A stretch of 64,000 nucleotides of DNA from Desulfobaculum bizertense DSM 18034 (GTDB lineage: Bacteria > Desulfobacterota > Desulfovibrionia > Desulfovibrionales > Desulfovibrionaceae). Of this stretch, positions 1-8,993 are shown piece after piece. The position numbers were made by a program, and so were the translations under genes. The stretch is taken from NCBI RefSeq assembly GCF_900167065.1, contig NZ_FUYA01000001.1, positions 372,001-436,000 of the forward strand, in the 5' to 3' direction. The first letter of the stretch is position 1; every line of letters starts with the position of its first letter. The notes under the pieces were generated by a model. That model did not search any database, was not told the DNA's origin, and saw only the letters and a program-made list of their open reading frames with translations.

Positions 1-1947
1 TATTTCCAGGTGTTGCCAGTGAGTGTGCAGGGAATGATCCTCGGCCATAACAATGAAATTTTGCCGCTGGTTCAGGCGCTGAGCATTGCCATACCCGGTA
101 TTGTTGTCCTGAGCCTGTTTATGGCGCTGCGCCTGCCTCGCAGATCGCAGACCGCGCTGGCCTGTATTCTGCTTGCGCTGGGCTTTGTTGAGGTCGGGTC
201 CTTTGAATGGATTCGGGAAGCCGCCCGGCGACCCTATGTCATATATGGACATATGTTCTCGAATGGTCTGCCTGTGGCGGAGCTGAATGTTGTGCGGGAG
301 CAGGGCTTTTTGAAGAGCCTGCGCTGGACCGAGCACAAGAGCGTCACTCCTGAAAATACGCTGGATGCCGGGCATGATATTTTTGTGAATCAGTGCCTGT
401 CGTGTCACAGCGTTCGGGGACCGCTCAATGATATTCTCCCACTGACCAGTAAATTTGGTGTTGTGGGACTGGAGTCACAGCTCACGGGGCAGGGAAAGCT
501 CAATACCTACATGCCGCCGTTTATTGGGAACGACGAAGAGCGGCATGCGCTTGCCCAGTATGTCGTGAACGTCTTGCATTCTGGCACCGCGCCAGAACAG
601 ATCCGTTCACCCAATCCTGACCCGGTGGACATCCCGCCTTTTGATAAGGAAAAGGACGAGTTTGTTTTGCTGGCGTGGAACACGATGGGCATGCACTGTA
701 TTTCGGATTCAGATCCGTACTGGGTGCTGCTGCCACCAGCCAATGATCTTTTCTGTCAGCTTGTCCGGCGGGGAGAAAGTCCGGAGCTGGTCACGGAAGG
801 AGTGGAGATTCGCTATCAGGTGGATGCGGCGTTTGCGAACCCTGAGCAGCATGTCAGGTTTTGGGATTTTTCTGAGCAGCTTTTTGGAAAAAAACTGGAG
901 GCTGGCGAGGGGCTGGCCGGGAACAGAGTTTCTGGAACACTGCACCTGAGCGAAGGGCAGGGCGTGTATGAAGCCGCACTTCTCCCGGTTGTTCCGTATC
1001 CTGATGGCGGGGGCTTTAATCCGTATCCAATTTTTACGGTGAAGGCCTACGACTCGGAAAGCGGAGAGCTTTTGGCCAAAACTCGCACGGTTGCGCCAAC
1101 ATCAACGGAGATGGGCTGCAAAAACTGCCACGGTGGCACATGGCGGGTTGCTGGTGTTGCCGGAATTTCTGACCAGACAGCCGAAGATGTGCTTGCAGTT
1201 CATGACCGGATAAATAAAACTCGCCTCCGCGCCTCGGCAGAGAAAGGGAAGCCTGTTTTGTGTCAGAGCTGCCACCCTGATCCGGTGCTCAAGGCTCCGG
1301 GCAAGCCCGGCATGATAAATCTGCCAGCGGCGATTCATGGCTGGCATGCCAGCTATATTGATGACGAGAGCGAAGTGGCCTGCGGATACTGCCATCCTTC
1401 CGGTCCGGAAGGGCAGACGCGTTGCCTGCGTGGAGTGCATGCCGACATTGGCCTGACCTGTACAAACTGTCATGGAACTCTTGCCGATCATGCAATTTCC
1501 CTGCTTCGCTACGATGCGGCACAAAAGCGCCGCGGAGCTGAAAAACTTTTGGCGCAGCTGAGGCCTACAGGACTTGAGCAGATTGCCGAAGTGAATCCCC
1601 GGCGGCCGTGGGTACAGGAACCTGATTGTCTGAACTGCCACCGCGAGTACATGCCACCAGAAAGCGTGTCGGCATTTAATGAGTGGACAGAGGGAGCGGA
1701 AGGGCTGTACCGCATGCGTCGGGATGAAATGGACGCACTGTATTGCGGTGCCTGTCATGGAAGTCCCCATGCTGTGTACCCGGCTGTTCGTGAAAACGGG
1801 TATGGGCCAGACCGTGACAATATTGCACCATTGCAGTATACCCACGAAGCTGCTCCGCTGGGGGCAGGAGGCAACTGCTCTCTGTGCCATGTTGGGACGG
1901 AGATGAGTGCCGAAGATTCAGCGCACCATGCTATGGGGTTCCGCTAG
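1..1947 (+). CDS. Multihaem c-type cytochrome, membrane anchored (5' end missing)
   Basis: The frame is open from the first base, so the N-terminus lies upstream. The visible part starts with two hydrophobic segments in its first 60 residues, followed by the stretch EWIREAARRPYVIYGHMFSN, which reminds me of cytochrome-bd-subunit-I-like membrane cytochromes. The rest is hydrophilic and carries eight CXXCH haem motifs (CLSCH, CKNCH, CQSCH, CGYCH, CTNCH, CLNCH, CGACH, CSLCH). A GMHC stretch near the middle belongs to the same type of protein. The likely role is quinol-linked electron transfer to periplasmic haems. That is inference: neither redox partners nor upstream genes are visible. A 6S RNA candidate and a terminator follow. 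Confidence 0.75.
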   Translation, partial: YFQVLPVSVQGMILGHNNEILPLVQALSIAIPGIVVLSLFMALRLPRRSQTALACILLALGFVEVGSFEWIREAARRPYVIYGHMFSNGLPVAELNVVREQGFLKSLRWTEHKSVTPENTLDAGHDIFVNQCLSCHSVRGPLNDILPLTSKFGVVGLESQLTGQGKLNTYMPPFIGNDEERHALAQYVVNVLHSGTAPEQIRSPNPDPVDIPPFDKEKDEFVLLAWNTMGMHCISDSDPYWVLLPPANDLFCQLVRRGESPELVTEGVEIRYQVDAAFANPEQHVRFWDFSEQLFGKKLEAGEGLAGNRVSGTLHLSEGQGVYEAALLPVVPYPDGGGFNPYPIFTVKAYDSESGELLAKTRTVAPTSTEMGCKNCHGGTWRVAGVAGISDQTAEDVLAVHDRINKTRLRASAEKGKPVLCQSCHPDPVLKAPGKPGMINLPAAIHGWHASYIDDESEVACGYCHPSGPEGQTRCLRGVHADIGLTCTNCHGTLADHAISLLRYDAAQKRRGAEKLLAQLRPTGLEQIAEVNPRRPWVQEPDCLNCHREYMPPESVSAFNEWTEGAEGLYRMRRDEMDALYCGACHGSPHAVYPAVRENGYGPDRDNIAPLQYTHEAAPLGAGGNCSLCHVGTEMSAEDSAHHAMGFR

Positions 1948-1989
1948 GCGCAAAAGATGTCGTCTTGCGTTGCGCAAACGCATGCAGAA

Positions 1990-2170
1990 AAATTCTGACG
2001 GTGTTTTGCGTCTGTGGAACATGAGCCGTACAAACGGCCAGCTGCGCGGTGAGGGCATGAAATGCCAGCAACGAGAGTCCTTTACGTGCGAAAAGCCTAA
2101 GCTCTCGGGTGAACCTCTTGACCTTTGTATACCCCTCGGGTACACAACCCGCGCCGTGTCAAACTTGACT
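1990..2170 (+). ncRNA. ssrS: Probable 6S RNA (RNA polymerase regulator)
   Basis: This gene-free stretch lines up by eye with the landmarks of E. coli 6S RNA in the right order and spacing. There is TGAGCCG at 2022-2028, a GC-rich apical hairpin region at 2043-2070, AAAAGCC at 2091-2097, and a small hairpin at 2125-2147 (TTGTATACCC pairing with GGGTACACAA, one mismatch). A closing stem joins TGACGG near 1996-2001 to GCC..GTCA near 2153-2161. A strong terminator follows at 2179-2212, so it reads as an independent unit. 6S RNA binds the sigma-70 holoenzyme and acts in stationary phase. The ends are approximate and no convincing promoter was found. An Infernal search with the 6S model would decide. 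Confidence 0.6.
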
Positions 2171-2178
2171 AAATGGGG

Positions 2179-2212
2179 GAGGTTCTTTAACTAGAACCTC
2201 TTTTATTTTTTT
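2179..2212 (+). terminator. Rho-independent terminator upstream of ffh
   Basis: A perfect 8-bp stem (GAGGTTCT, loop TTAACT, AGAACCTC) is followed by a T-rich run at 2201-2212. It ends only 18 bases before the ffh start, so it most likely closes the 6S-like transcript. ffh must then be expressed by read-through or from a promoter overlapping this region. Confidence 0.85.
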
Positions 2213-2230
2213 GGGACGGGAAAATAGATT

Positions 2231-3766
2231 ATGTTTGAAAGTCTTTCTGACCGACTTGATTCAGTTTTCAAGAAGTTCAAGGGGCAGGGGCGCCTTGACG
2301 AAAACAATATTCAGCAGGGATTGCGCGAAGTGCGTCTTGCTCTGCTGGAAGCTGACGTCAACTTCAAGGTTGTTAAGGACTTCACCGAACGGGTGAAGGA
2401 GCGCTGCCTTGGACAGGACGTTCAGAAAAGCCTGACGCCCGGCCAGCAGGTCATTAAAATCGTTAACGATGAAATGACACAGCTGCTTGGTGGCGAGACG
2501 CAGGACGTTGACCTGCGCGGCAATCCGTCTGTCTTTATGATGGTCGGCCTGCAGGGTTCAGGTAAAACCACCTCGGCCGCAAAACTCGCGCTGCACTTTC
2601 GCCGTCAGCGGAAGATGAAGCCCTATCTGGTTCCTGCTGACGTGTACCGTCCGGCAGCTATTGACCAGCTTCAGACCCTTGGCCGTCAGCTTGACGTGCC
2701 TGTTTTCCCGTCCGAAGTTGGCATGGACCCGGTGGACATCTGCAAGCAGGGTATTGAAGCCGCTCGCGAAGCTGGCTGCAATGTCGTCCTGCTTGATACC
2801 GCAGGTCGTTTGCAGATTGACGAAAAGTTGATGGATGAGCTGGCGAACATCAAGGACGCCTGTACTCCGAATGAAATCCTTTTCGTTGCTGACGCCATGA
2901 TTGGTCAGGAAGCCGTCAATGTTGCCAAGAGCTTTGATGAAAAGCTCGACATCAGCGGCGTGATTCTGACCAAGATGGACGGTGATGCACGTGGTGGTGC
3001 TGCGCTGTCCATTAAGAGCGTCACGGGCAAGTCCTTGAAGTTTGTGGGTATGGGCGAAAAGGTCAGCGACCTTGAAGTGTTCCACCCCGACCGCATCGCC
3101 TCCCGAATTCTCGGCATGGGTGATGTGCTGACCCTGATTGAAAAGGCACAGTCCTCCATCGATCAGGAAGAAGCCGAAGAAATCGGCAAAAAATTTCAGC
3201 GTGCAGAGTTCGACTTTGAAGACTTTCGCACGCAGATGCGTCGGCTGAAAAAGCTTGGGTCCATTGAGGGCCTGCTGAAGCTGATTCCCGGCATGCGAGG
3301 CCTGAAAGATAAAATCGGAGAACTCTCTGTTCCCGAAAAAGACATGGCTCGCATCGAGGCTATCATCAGTTCCATGACGATGGAGGAGCGCCGTAATCCT
3401 TCTGTCATCAATCCCAGCCGCAAGGCTCGTATCGCCAAAGGCTCGGGCGTGGCCGTCTCTGACGTGAACCAGCTCGTGAAAAACTTTGAGCAGATGCGCA
3501 AGATGATGAAGAAGATGATGGGCGGCGGCAGCAAGGGCAAAAAGCCCCGTATGCCGCGTATGCCCAAAGGTCTCCCCGGAATGCCCGGCGGGATGCCCGG
3601 AGCAGGATTGCCAGGCGGAATGCCTGGTATGCCCGGCATGCCTGGAATGGAGGGCATGGAAGGCATGGAAGGGATGGGGTCTCGTCCCGGTTCCACCAAG
3701 TCGAAAACTCAGCGAAAAAAACGCAAGAAGACGGCTGGGCGGAACAAAAAAAAGAAAAAGAAGTAA
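2231..3766 (+). CDS. ffh: Signal recognition particle protein Ffh
   Basis: This is the GTPase that binds signal sequences and 4.5S RNA and delivers ribosomes to FtsY and SecYEG. The N domain is followed by the G domain with GLQGSGKTTSAAKLA near residue 105, DTAGRLQIDEK and TKMDGDARGGAAL. The methionine-rich M domain covers about residues 300-430, including KLIPGMRG and MRKMMKKMM. The protein has 511 residues against about 450 in most bacteria. The excess is a C-terminal tail of Met-Pro-Gly and Met-Glu-Gly repeats ending in a run of lysines. It is the first gene of the ffh-rpsP-khpA-rimM-trmD-rplS cluster. Confidence 0.98.
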   Translation: MFESLSDRLDSVFKKFKGQGRLDENNIQQGLREVRLALLEADVNFKVVKDFTERVKERCLGQDVQKSLTPGQQVIKIVNDEMTQLLGGETQDVDLRGNPSVFMMVGLQGSGKTTSAAKLALHFRRQRKMKPYLVPADVYRPAAIDQLQTLGRQLDVPVFPSEVGMDPVDICKQGIEAAREAGCNVVLLDTAGRLQIDEKLMDELANIKDACTPNEILFVADAMIGQEAVNVAKSFDEKLDISGVILTKMDGDARGGAALSIKSVTGKSLKFVGMGEKVSDLEVFHPDRIASRILGMGDVLTLIEKAQSSIDQEEAEEIGKKFQRAEFDFEDFRTQMRRLKKLGSIEGLLKLIPGMRGLKDKIGELSVPEKDMARIEAIISSMTMEERRNPSVINPSRKARIAKGSGVAVSDVNQLVKNFEQMRKMMKKMMGGGSKGKKPRMPRMPKGLPGMPGGMPGAGLPGGMPGMPGMPGMEGMEGMEGMGSRPGSTKSKTQRKKRKKTAGRNKKKKKK

Positions 3767-3898
3767 TCTCGGTGGTTAGTGCCCTCGGTGTGGGTCACTA
3801 ACTGCGTGTGACGGCTGTCGAGCAGTCACTCATTTTTTGAGTAGCTACTTGCATTTTCTTTCAGTTATAATACTATCAACCAGAATGGGGGAAACCAC
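3767..3898 (+). other. Spacer with two hairpins between ffh and rpsP
   Basis: The spacer contains a strong hairpin at 3775-3802 (GTTAGTGCCC pairing with GGG-T-CACTAAC). A weaker one sits at 3810-3828, followed by a short T-run at 3833-3838, which could act as a terminator. A TATAAT hexamer lies at 3866-3871 upstream of rpsP but has no good -35 match. Together these suggest that ffh and rpsP may be partly uncoupled. Confidence 0.4.
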
Positions 3899-4147
3899 AT
3901 GGCTATCAAACTGAGAATGACCCGCATGGGTTCCAAAAAGCGTCCTTTTTACCGTATTGTTGCAATCGACAGCGCCACTCGTCGTGACGGTCGTCCGCTG
4001 GACTTCGTCGGTTACTACAATCCCATGGTTAACCCCGTGGAACTGAAGATTGATGCTGAAAAGGTTAAGTACTGGATGGAGCAGGGTGCTCAGCCCTCTG
4101 ATACTGTCCGCTCTCTCTTGAAAAAGGCCGAGTCTGCCAGCGAGTAG
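3899..4147 (+). CDS. rpsP: 30S ribosomal protein S16
   Basis: This 82-residue protein has the normal S16 length. It begins [20 protein letters not shown] and contains [13 protein letters not shown], both typical of S16, a small-subunit protein binding 16S rRNA in the body domain. It is followed after 61 bases by khpA and then rimM and trmD, the classical conserved order of this operon. The start is preceded by a purine-rich AATGGGGGA stretch. Confidence 0.98.
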   Translation: MAIKLRMTRMGSKKRPFYRIVAIDSATRRDGRPLDFVGYYNPMVNPVELKIDAEKVKYWMEQGAQPSDTVRSLLKKAESASE

Positions 4148-4208
4148 CCCATTGTCGGGCATCACGCGCTGAGTTCTGCCAGAATTCGATTTCCCAGCCG
4201 GAGGTAAC

Positions 4209-4442
4209 ATGCTTAAGGATCTGATTTCCTACATCGCAAAGTCTTTGGTCGATAACCCCGACGCAGTAGAGGTTTCGGAAATCGAGGGTGAACAAACTTC
4301 GGTTATCGAACTGAAAGTCGCCAAGGAAGACCTTGGCAAGGTGATTGGTAAGCAGGGGCGCACCGCGCGAGCCATGCGGACCATCATCGGTGCTGCTTCC
4401 ACGAAAGCTCGCAAAAGAGCTGTTCTGGAAATTATCGAGTAG
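4209..4442 (+). CDS. khpA: KH-domain RNA-binding protein KhpA
   Basis: A 77-residue single KH domain with the GKQG loop in [16 protein letters not shown], the conserved RNA-contacting GXXG motif. In other bacteria KhpA is a small RNA chaperone that can pair with KhpB/Jag and affects cell length. Its place between rpsP and rimM is conserved. GGAGG at 4200-4204 sits just before the ATG. Confidence 0.95.
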   Translation: MLKDLISYIAKSLVDNPDAVEVSEIEGEQTSVIELKVAKEDLGKVIGKQGRTARAMRTIIGAASTKARKRAVLEIIE

Positions 4443-4550
4443 TTTTTGGGTTTCCCCTAGAGCTTCTCTCGATATGCAGCGTCGTTTACCCTTAATGACG
4501 TAAACAACGCGTGATATTCTTCCCGGCACAGCGCTGACGAGTATCCCGTT

Positions 4551-5231
4551 ATGAGCAAAGCTAACGGTATGCCGCCGGGCAGCGATGATCTTGTCGTCAT
4601 CGGCGAGATTACCAAGCCTCATGGAATTCGGGGGGAAGTCTGTGTGCTTCTGCATACGGACTCCCCTTCTCTTTTGGATGGCTTGGCTCTACAGCTGCGC
4701 CAGGGGCCAAATACCCCAAAGCCAAAGGAAGAAGACCCGCCGTCTTTTGCCCGTGGTGGCAAGAGAGGAGGGCGTCGTCGGGAATATCGTCCCAGACGTC
4801 CGCGCCGTCCTCGTATGCAGCGGCGTGAGGTCGTGTCATGGCGGCAGCATAAAGGAGCACTGCTCCTGACTCTGGAGGGCATCGAGGACCGTTCGCAGGC
4901 AGAAGCCTTGCGAGGGTTCGAGTTGCTCATCCGGGAGTCTGACTTGCCCGAGCTTGAGGATGGAGAATTTTATCTGTCCCAGCTTGTGGGTCTTGAAGTG
5001 CGTCTTGAGGATGGCTCAACTCTGGGCCATGTTCAGGACGTTTTAGTCCCTGCAGGGCAAGAGCTGTGGTCTATTGTCACTCCAGAAGGGCACGAGGTGC
5101 TGTTCCCGGTTGCGGAGGAATTCATCCGTTCCGTGGACCCAGATGAGGACTGTGTTGTCATTGCTCCTCCGCCGGGTTTGCTGGAACTCTACCTGGACGC
5201 CGAAGATTCGTCGTCCGAGAACGCCTCCTAA
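4551..5231 (+). CDS. rimM: Ribosome maturation factor RimM with Arg/Pro-rich insertion
   Basis: RimM binds S19 and helps 30S head maturation. The N-terminal RimM fold is seen in IGEITKPHGIRGEVCV. The C-terminal PRC-barrel part runs from about residue 140 (GEFYLSQLVGLEV) to LFPVAEEFIRSVD. The protein has 226 residues against about 170-180 usually. The surplus is a low-complexity insertion at residues 51-92, rich in Arg, Pro and Gly, placed between early strands of the N-terminal barrel. The rest of the domain continues normally after it, so this is an insertion rather than a frameshift. It lies 31 bases upstream of trmD. Confidence 0.95.
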   Translation: MSKANGMPPGSDDLVVIGEITKPHGIRGEVCVLLHTDSPSLLDGLALQLRQGPNTPKPKEEDPPSFARGGKRGGRRREYRPRRPRRPRMQRREVVSWRQHKGALLLTLEGIEDRSQAEALRGFELLIRESDLPELEDGEFYLSQLVGLEVRLEDGSTLGHVQDVLVPAGQELWSIVTPEGHEVLFPVAEEFIRSVDPDEDCVVIAPPPGLLELYLDAEDSSSENAS

Positions 5232-5262
5232 ACGGGGTGTCTGCGCCAGAAGGTCGCATTTC

Positions 5263-6552
5263 GTGCATTTTAACATTGTTACTCTTTTCCCCGAATTTTT
5301 CGATTCGCCGCTGTCCTGCGCTATGCTGGGCAAGGGCGTCGAAGAAGATCTCGTCAGTTTTTCTCTGACAAATCCCAGAGACTATACCGAAGACAACAGA
5401 CACACTGTGGATGATCGCCCCTATGGTGGTGGACCAGGGATGGTTATGATGTGTGATCCGCTGTCCAAGGCTCTGGATGGTCTAAAGAAACCCGGACGAA
5501 TACTTATGCTCACCCCGCGGGGACGGCAGATGACTCAAAGCTTTGCCAGAGAACTGGCTCAGGAAGAGAACATCACGCTGGTCTGCGGGCGTTACGAGGG
5601 CATTGATGAACGCATTTTGGAGCAGTACCCCATTGAGGGCGTCTCTGTTGGAGACTTTGTCCTTAATGGTGGCGAAGCTGCTGCTCTGTGTGTCATCGAA
5701 TCAGTGTCACGGCTTGTACCGAACTTTATGGGTCATGAAGACTCTGGCGACGAGGAAAGTTTTTCTCACGGCCTGCTGGAATACCCGCACTACACCCGTC
5801 CCGCTGAGTTTCGCGGACAGGCTGTGCCGGATGTATTAACCTGCGGAGATCACGCACGCATTGCGGAGTGGCGCCGGGAAAAAGCCTTGGAGCTGACCCT
5901 GAAGCAGCGTCCCGATATTTTGGAGGATGCTGAACTTACAGTAGAAGACATGCACTTCATGCGGAAAATCCGTAGGAGTGGCGGGGTTGAAACGCTAGGA
6001 AAGAATCTTTACCTCGCGTTGCTTCATGCTCCGGTCCTTAATAAATTCGGTCAAACCACCGCTGTCTCTTTGACAAACTTTGACGTTCACGATATAGCCC
6101 GCGTTTCACGCACCTATGGTCTCGGTGGGTACTACATAGCTACTCCGCTTGAAGACCAGCGCAGACTGCTAGAACGTCTGATCGGGCACTGGCTCGACGG
6201 TCCCGGGCGCCAAGCCAATCGTGACCGCACCGACGCCTTCGGCTCCATTCACACTGCAACAGACCTGGCCGAGATTGTTGCAGCTGTGGAGAAAAAGGCT
6301 GGTCAGCGTCCGGTTATCGTGGCCACTTCGGCACGCGGAGCCGGTAACGTGAGCATTCCGACCGTGCGTAAATGGACTGGTGATCGTCCCGTGCTGCTTG
6401 TCATGGGAACTGCTTCTGGGCTTGCTCCAGAAGTGCTGGAAGATGCCGACGCCATCCTCCGGCCCATCAGGAATCTTGGCCCGTACAACCACCTGTCTGT
6501 ACGGTCTGCCACGGCCATTATCGTTGACCGCGTCCTTGGTGACGCGTATTAA
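5263..6552 (+). CDS. trmD: tRNA (guanine37-N1)-methyltransferase TrmD fused to a second SPOUT methyltransferase domain
   Basis: Residues 1 to about 240 are TrmD, which makes m1G37 in tRNAs and prevents frameshifting. [17 protein letters not shown] and [11 protein letters not shown] are the knotted SAM-site motifs. Residues about 246-429 form another domain ([20 protein letters not shown] through [18 protein letters not shown]) of the SAM-dependent RNA methyltransferase type that often sits as a separate gene next to trmD. The fused domain's target is unknown to me. The chosen start is GTG 5263, preceded by AGAAGG and giving the usual TrmD beginning [12 protein letters not shown]. The longer open frame from 5074 overlaps rimM and is not needed. 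Confidence 0.93.
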   Translation: MHFNIVTLFPEFFDSPLSCAMLGKGVEEDLVSFSLTNPRDYTEDNRHTVDDRPYGGGPGMVMMCDPLSKALDGLKKPGRILMLTPRGRQMTQSFARELAQEENITLVCGRYEGIDERILEQYPIEGVSVGDFVLNGGEAAALCVIESVSRLVPNFMGHEDSGDEESFSHGLLEYPHYTRPAEFRGQAVPDVLTCGDHARIAEWRREKALELTLKQRPDILEDAELTVEDMHFMRKIRRSGGVETLGKNLYLALLHAPVLNKFGQTTAVSLTNFDVHDIARVSRTYGLGGYYIATPLEDQRRLLERLIGHWLDGPGRQANRDRTDAFGSIHTATDLAEIVAAVEKKAGQRPVIVATSARGAGNVSIPTVRKWTGDRPVLLVMGTASGLAPEVLEDADAILRPIRNLGPYNHLSVRSATAIIVDRVLGDAY

Positions 6553-6593
6553 AAAATTTCCGCGACGAACATTATCCGCGAAGGAGTTTTGAT

Positions 6594-6944
6594 ATGGACG
6601 CTATCCGTAAAATCGAGAGTGAACACCTGCGCCTCGACCTGCCCGATTTCAAGCCCGGTGACACCGTCAAGGTTCACCAGCGCATCATCGAAGGTGAAAA
6701 AGAGCGCATCCAGGTTTTCCAGGGTGTTGTACTGCGCAAGCGCAAAGGCACCACTGACAGCACCTTTACCGTTCGGAAGATTTCCGACGGTGTTGGCGTA
6801 GAGCGCATCTACCCCATGAACAGCCCCTACATTGAGCGCATCGAAGTTCTCAGTGAAGGTAAAGTCCGCCGTAGCCGTATGTACTACCTGCGCGACCGTA
6901 AGGGTAAGGCTGCCCGTATTAAGTCCAAGAATCAGTGGAACTAG
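6594..6944 (+). CDS. rplS: 50S ribosomal protein L19
   Basis: A 116-residue protein of normal L19 length. It has the family features [31 protein letters not shown] and [21 protein letters not shown]19 sits at the interface of the ribosomal subunits. AAGGAG lies upstream of the ATG. It closes the ribosomal part of the cluster; rnhB follows after 63 bases. Confidence 0.98.
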   Translation: MDAIRKIESEHLRLDLPDFKPGDTVKVHQRIIEGEKERIQVFQGVVLRKRKGTTDSTFTVRKISDGVGVERIYPMNSPYIERIEVLSEGKVRRSRMYYLRDRKGKAARIKSKNQWN

Positions 6945-7007
6945 TTTCCACGACGTGCCGTTCGGCCACCTGGTCGAAGGTGTCGCAGACGGCAGGAGAT
7001 TTCGTCC

Positions 7008-7646
7008 ATGCCGTTACTCGAATGTGAGAAAATGGCCGGGGAATCCTTTCCCCGGCCTTTCGCAGGCGTTGACGAGGCCGGCAGAGGTTGTCTGGCTGGC
7101 CCCGTTGTCGCTGCTGCTGTCATTTTACCCGAAAGTTTCTCTCTTCCGGGTCTTACCGATTCCAAAAAACTCTCCGAAAAAAAACGGCTTGCACTGGAGC
7201 CTCTGGTAAAGAGCACTGCTCTTGCCTGGGGGATTGGTGTGGTGTGGCCGCAGGACATCGATAGGATGAACATCCTGCGGGCTTCGCTCGAATCCATGTG
7301 CCGTGCAATCCGGGTTCTCAAAATCCACCCGTCTTTTCTTGCCATTGATGGCAACCAGCCCGTACCGCTGGATACTCCACAGCGCACCGTCGTTGGTGGC
7401 GATGCCAAAGTTCCCGAAATTTCTGCTGCTTCAATTCTGGCCAAGACTTTCCGCGACCGTCTGATGATTCATTTGGATGCGCGTTATCCCGGCTATGGAT
7501 TTGCCGTGCACAAGGGATATGGAACCAAGGTCCATCTGGAAGCGCTTCGCGCTCATGGCCCGTGCCGAATGCATCGAATGACCTTTCGTGGTGTCCGTCA
7601 GGAAGAAGCACCAAAAGAGAGGTCATTATGTCTGCCTGGCATGTGA
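7008..7646 (+). CDS. rnhB: Ribonuclease HII
   Basis: This enzyme cuts RNA in RNA-DNA hybrids and removes misincorporated ribonucleotides. Catalytic-type motifs are present: [19 protein letters not shown] (first Asp-Glu pair), AIDGNQP (Asp) and a C-terminal [20 protein letters not shown] block. Length is 212 residues, typical of the family. The start at 7008 has AGGAG upstream; a second ATG at 7032 is possible. The 3' end overlaps yraN by 19 bases, which suggests translational coupling. Confidence 0.96.
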   Translation: MPLLECEKMAGESFPRPFAGVDEAGRGCLAGPVVAAAVILPESFSLPGLTDSKKLSEKKRLALEPLVKSTALAWGIGVVWPQDIDRMNILRASLESMCRAIRVLKIHPSFLAIDGNQPVPLDTPQRTVVGGDAKVPEISAASILAKTFRDRLMIHLDARYPGYGFAVHKGYGTKVHLEALRAHGPCRMHRMTFRGVRQEEAPKERSLCLPGM

Positions 7647-8032
7647 GTCTGGGAAAGAAAGGCGAAGATCTGGCTGCAAGCTATTTGCAGACCAGCGGGT
7701 TCACCATAGAAAGCAGAAACTGGCACTGCCCGAGTGGCGAGCTGGATATTGTCTGCTCTCAGGGGGACCTTATGGTCTTTGTGGAAGTCAAAACCCGCAC
7801 GCAGGGACCAATGTCTGACCCCCGTGCTGCGGTAAACCGTGGAAAACGTGCCCGACTCTCTCGCGCTGCATCAGAATATTTGAGTTCGCATGAGGCATGG
7901 TGCCGGGACTGCCGTTTTGATGTAATATCTATTGTTGTGCCCAAAAAAGGGGGAAAACCCCAGTTGGAGCACATCGAAAACGCATTTCAGCTTATGACAG
8001 CGCCGGGTTCCTGCGCGTGGCAACCGTGGTAG
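7628..8032 (+). CDS. yraN: YraN family (UPF0102) endonuclease-like protein
   Basis: A 134-residue protein of the UPF0102 family with the restriction-endonuclease-like pattern: [13 protein letters not shown] at the N-terminus, then [13 protein letters not shown] and [10 protein letters not shown], which supply the E-X(n)-D-X(n)-EVK catalytic-type residues. The cellular role of the family is not firmly known; it is often next to rnhB and rsmI, as here. ATG 7628 was chosen because GAGAGG precedes it and it gives the normal family N-terminus. The open frame from 7562 would extend far into rnhB. Confidence 0.93.
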   Translation: MSAWHVSLGKKGEDLAASYLQTSGFTIESRNWHCPSGELDIVCSQGDLMVFVEVKTRTQGPMSDPRAAVNRGKRARLSRAASEYLSSHEAWCRDCRFDVISIVVPKKGGKPQLEHIENAFQLMTAPGSCAWQPW

Positions 8033-8072
8033 CCCATCGGTTTTACATTGTTTCTGCTGCCGAAAGCGAGTA

Positions 8073-8969
8073 ATGACAATGCGGAGGCGGGCGCCCCTGG
8101 CGCTCCGACAAGAAGAGATGATAGAACAGAACGAATCAGAAGAATCCCTGCGCCCCGCGCTGTATGTTGTGGCAACGCCCCTTGGTAACCTTGGAGACCT
8201 GTCTCCCCGGGCTTTTCATGTGCTTTCTGCGGCGGATGTCGTCCTGGCAGAAGATACGCGGAGAAGCGGCCAGCTTTTCCATCGTCTGGGTATCCCGGCG
8301 CATGGTTTTGTGAGCTTTCATGAGCACAACGAAGACGCCCGCACAGCGCACGTGATTGAGACGCTTCAGGAAGGCAAGTCTGTTGCCCTGATTTCCGATG
8401 CTGGAACGCCCCTTATGTCTGATCCCGGTTTCACTCTGGTACGTGAATGCCGCAGAGAAGGTCTGGATGTTGTTCCGGTTCCGGGAGCCAGTGCTCCGCT
8501 GACAGCGCTTTCTGCAAGTGGAATCCCACCCCTGCCGTTCACCTTTCTGGGCTTTTTGCCCCGTAAGGTCAGCGAGCAGAAGCGGCTTTTTGCCACGCAT
8601 GGGGCAACAGGTGCAACGCTGGTCTTTTTTGAGCGCAAAAATCGGCTCATGGAAAGTCTGGCCCTTGCACATGAGTGCCTTGGTGCACGAGACGTCTGCG
8701 TCTGTCGTGAATTGACCAAGGCACACGAGGATTTTATAAACGGAAACCTGGCTGAACTTGATTCACTTGAGGTCCCGCTCCTCGGCGAGTTCACCATTGT
8801 TGTTGGCCCACCGTCAAAAAATGAACGGGCCACACAGGACGAAGTCTGTGCTCTGCTCGAACGTGAGCGAGAAGCTGGTGGCAAACCGCGCCAGCTCGCC
8901 CGTCGCGTGGCAGATCAGGTGCAGGGCTGGTCAAGCAAGGACGTGTACGCGCTGCTCAATTCGCTCTAG
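8073..8969 (+). CDS. rsmI: 16S rRNA (cytidine1402-2'-O)-methyltransferase RsmI
   Basis: A tetrapyrrole-methylase-fold enzyme that methylates C1402 of 16S rRNA with SAM. Typical blocks are YVVATPLGNLGDLSPRA, VVLAEDTRRSGQL, ALISDAGTPLMSDPGF and PVPGASAPLTALSASG. The C-terminal region carries the usual small RsmI tail ending in SKKDVYALL-like residues. The start is uncertain: ATG 8073 and 8079 have AGCGAG upstream, while ATG 8118 would trim a non-conserved leader of 15 residues. The gene ends the RNA-related cluster. Confidence 0.95.
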   Translation: MTMRRRAPLALRQEEMIEQNESEESLRPALYVVATPLGNLGDLSPRAFHVLSAADVVLAEDTRRSGQLFHRLGIPAHGFVSFHEHNEDARTAHVIETLQEGKSVALISDAGTPLMSDPGFTLVRECRREGLDVVPVPGASAPLTALSASGIPPLPFTFLGFLPRKVSEQKRLFATHGATGATLVFFERKNRLMESLALAHECLGARDVCVCRELTKAHEDFINGNLAELDSLEVPLLGEFTIVVGPPSKNERATQDEVCALLEREREAGGKPRQLARRVADQVQGWSSKDVYALLNSL

Positions 8970-8993
8970 GTAGCGCGTCCCAACTGGCAGAAG

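Noticed and set aside
1948-2230. SRP RNA or a c-di-GMP (GEMM) riboswitch upstream of ffh
   Set aside because: The SRP RNA apical motif and the conserved GEMM core are absent; the layout fits 6S RNA better.
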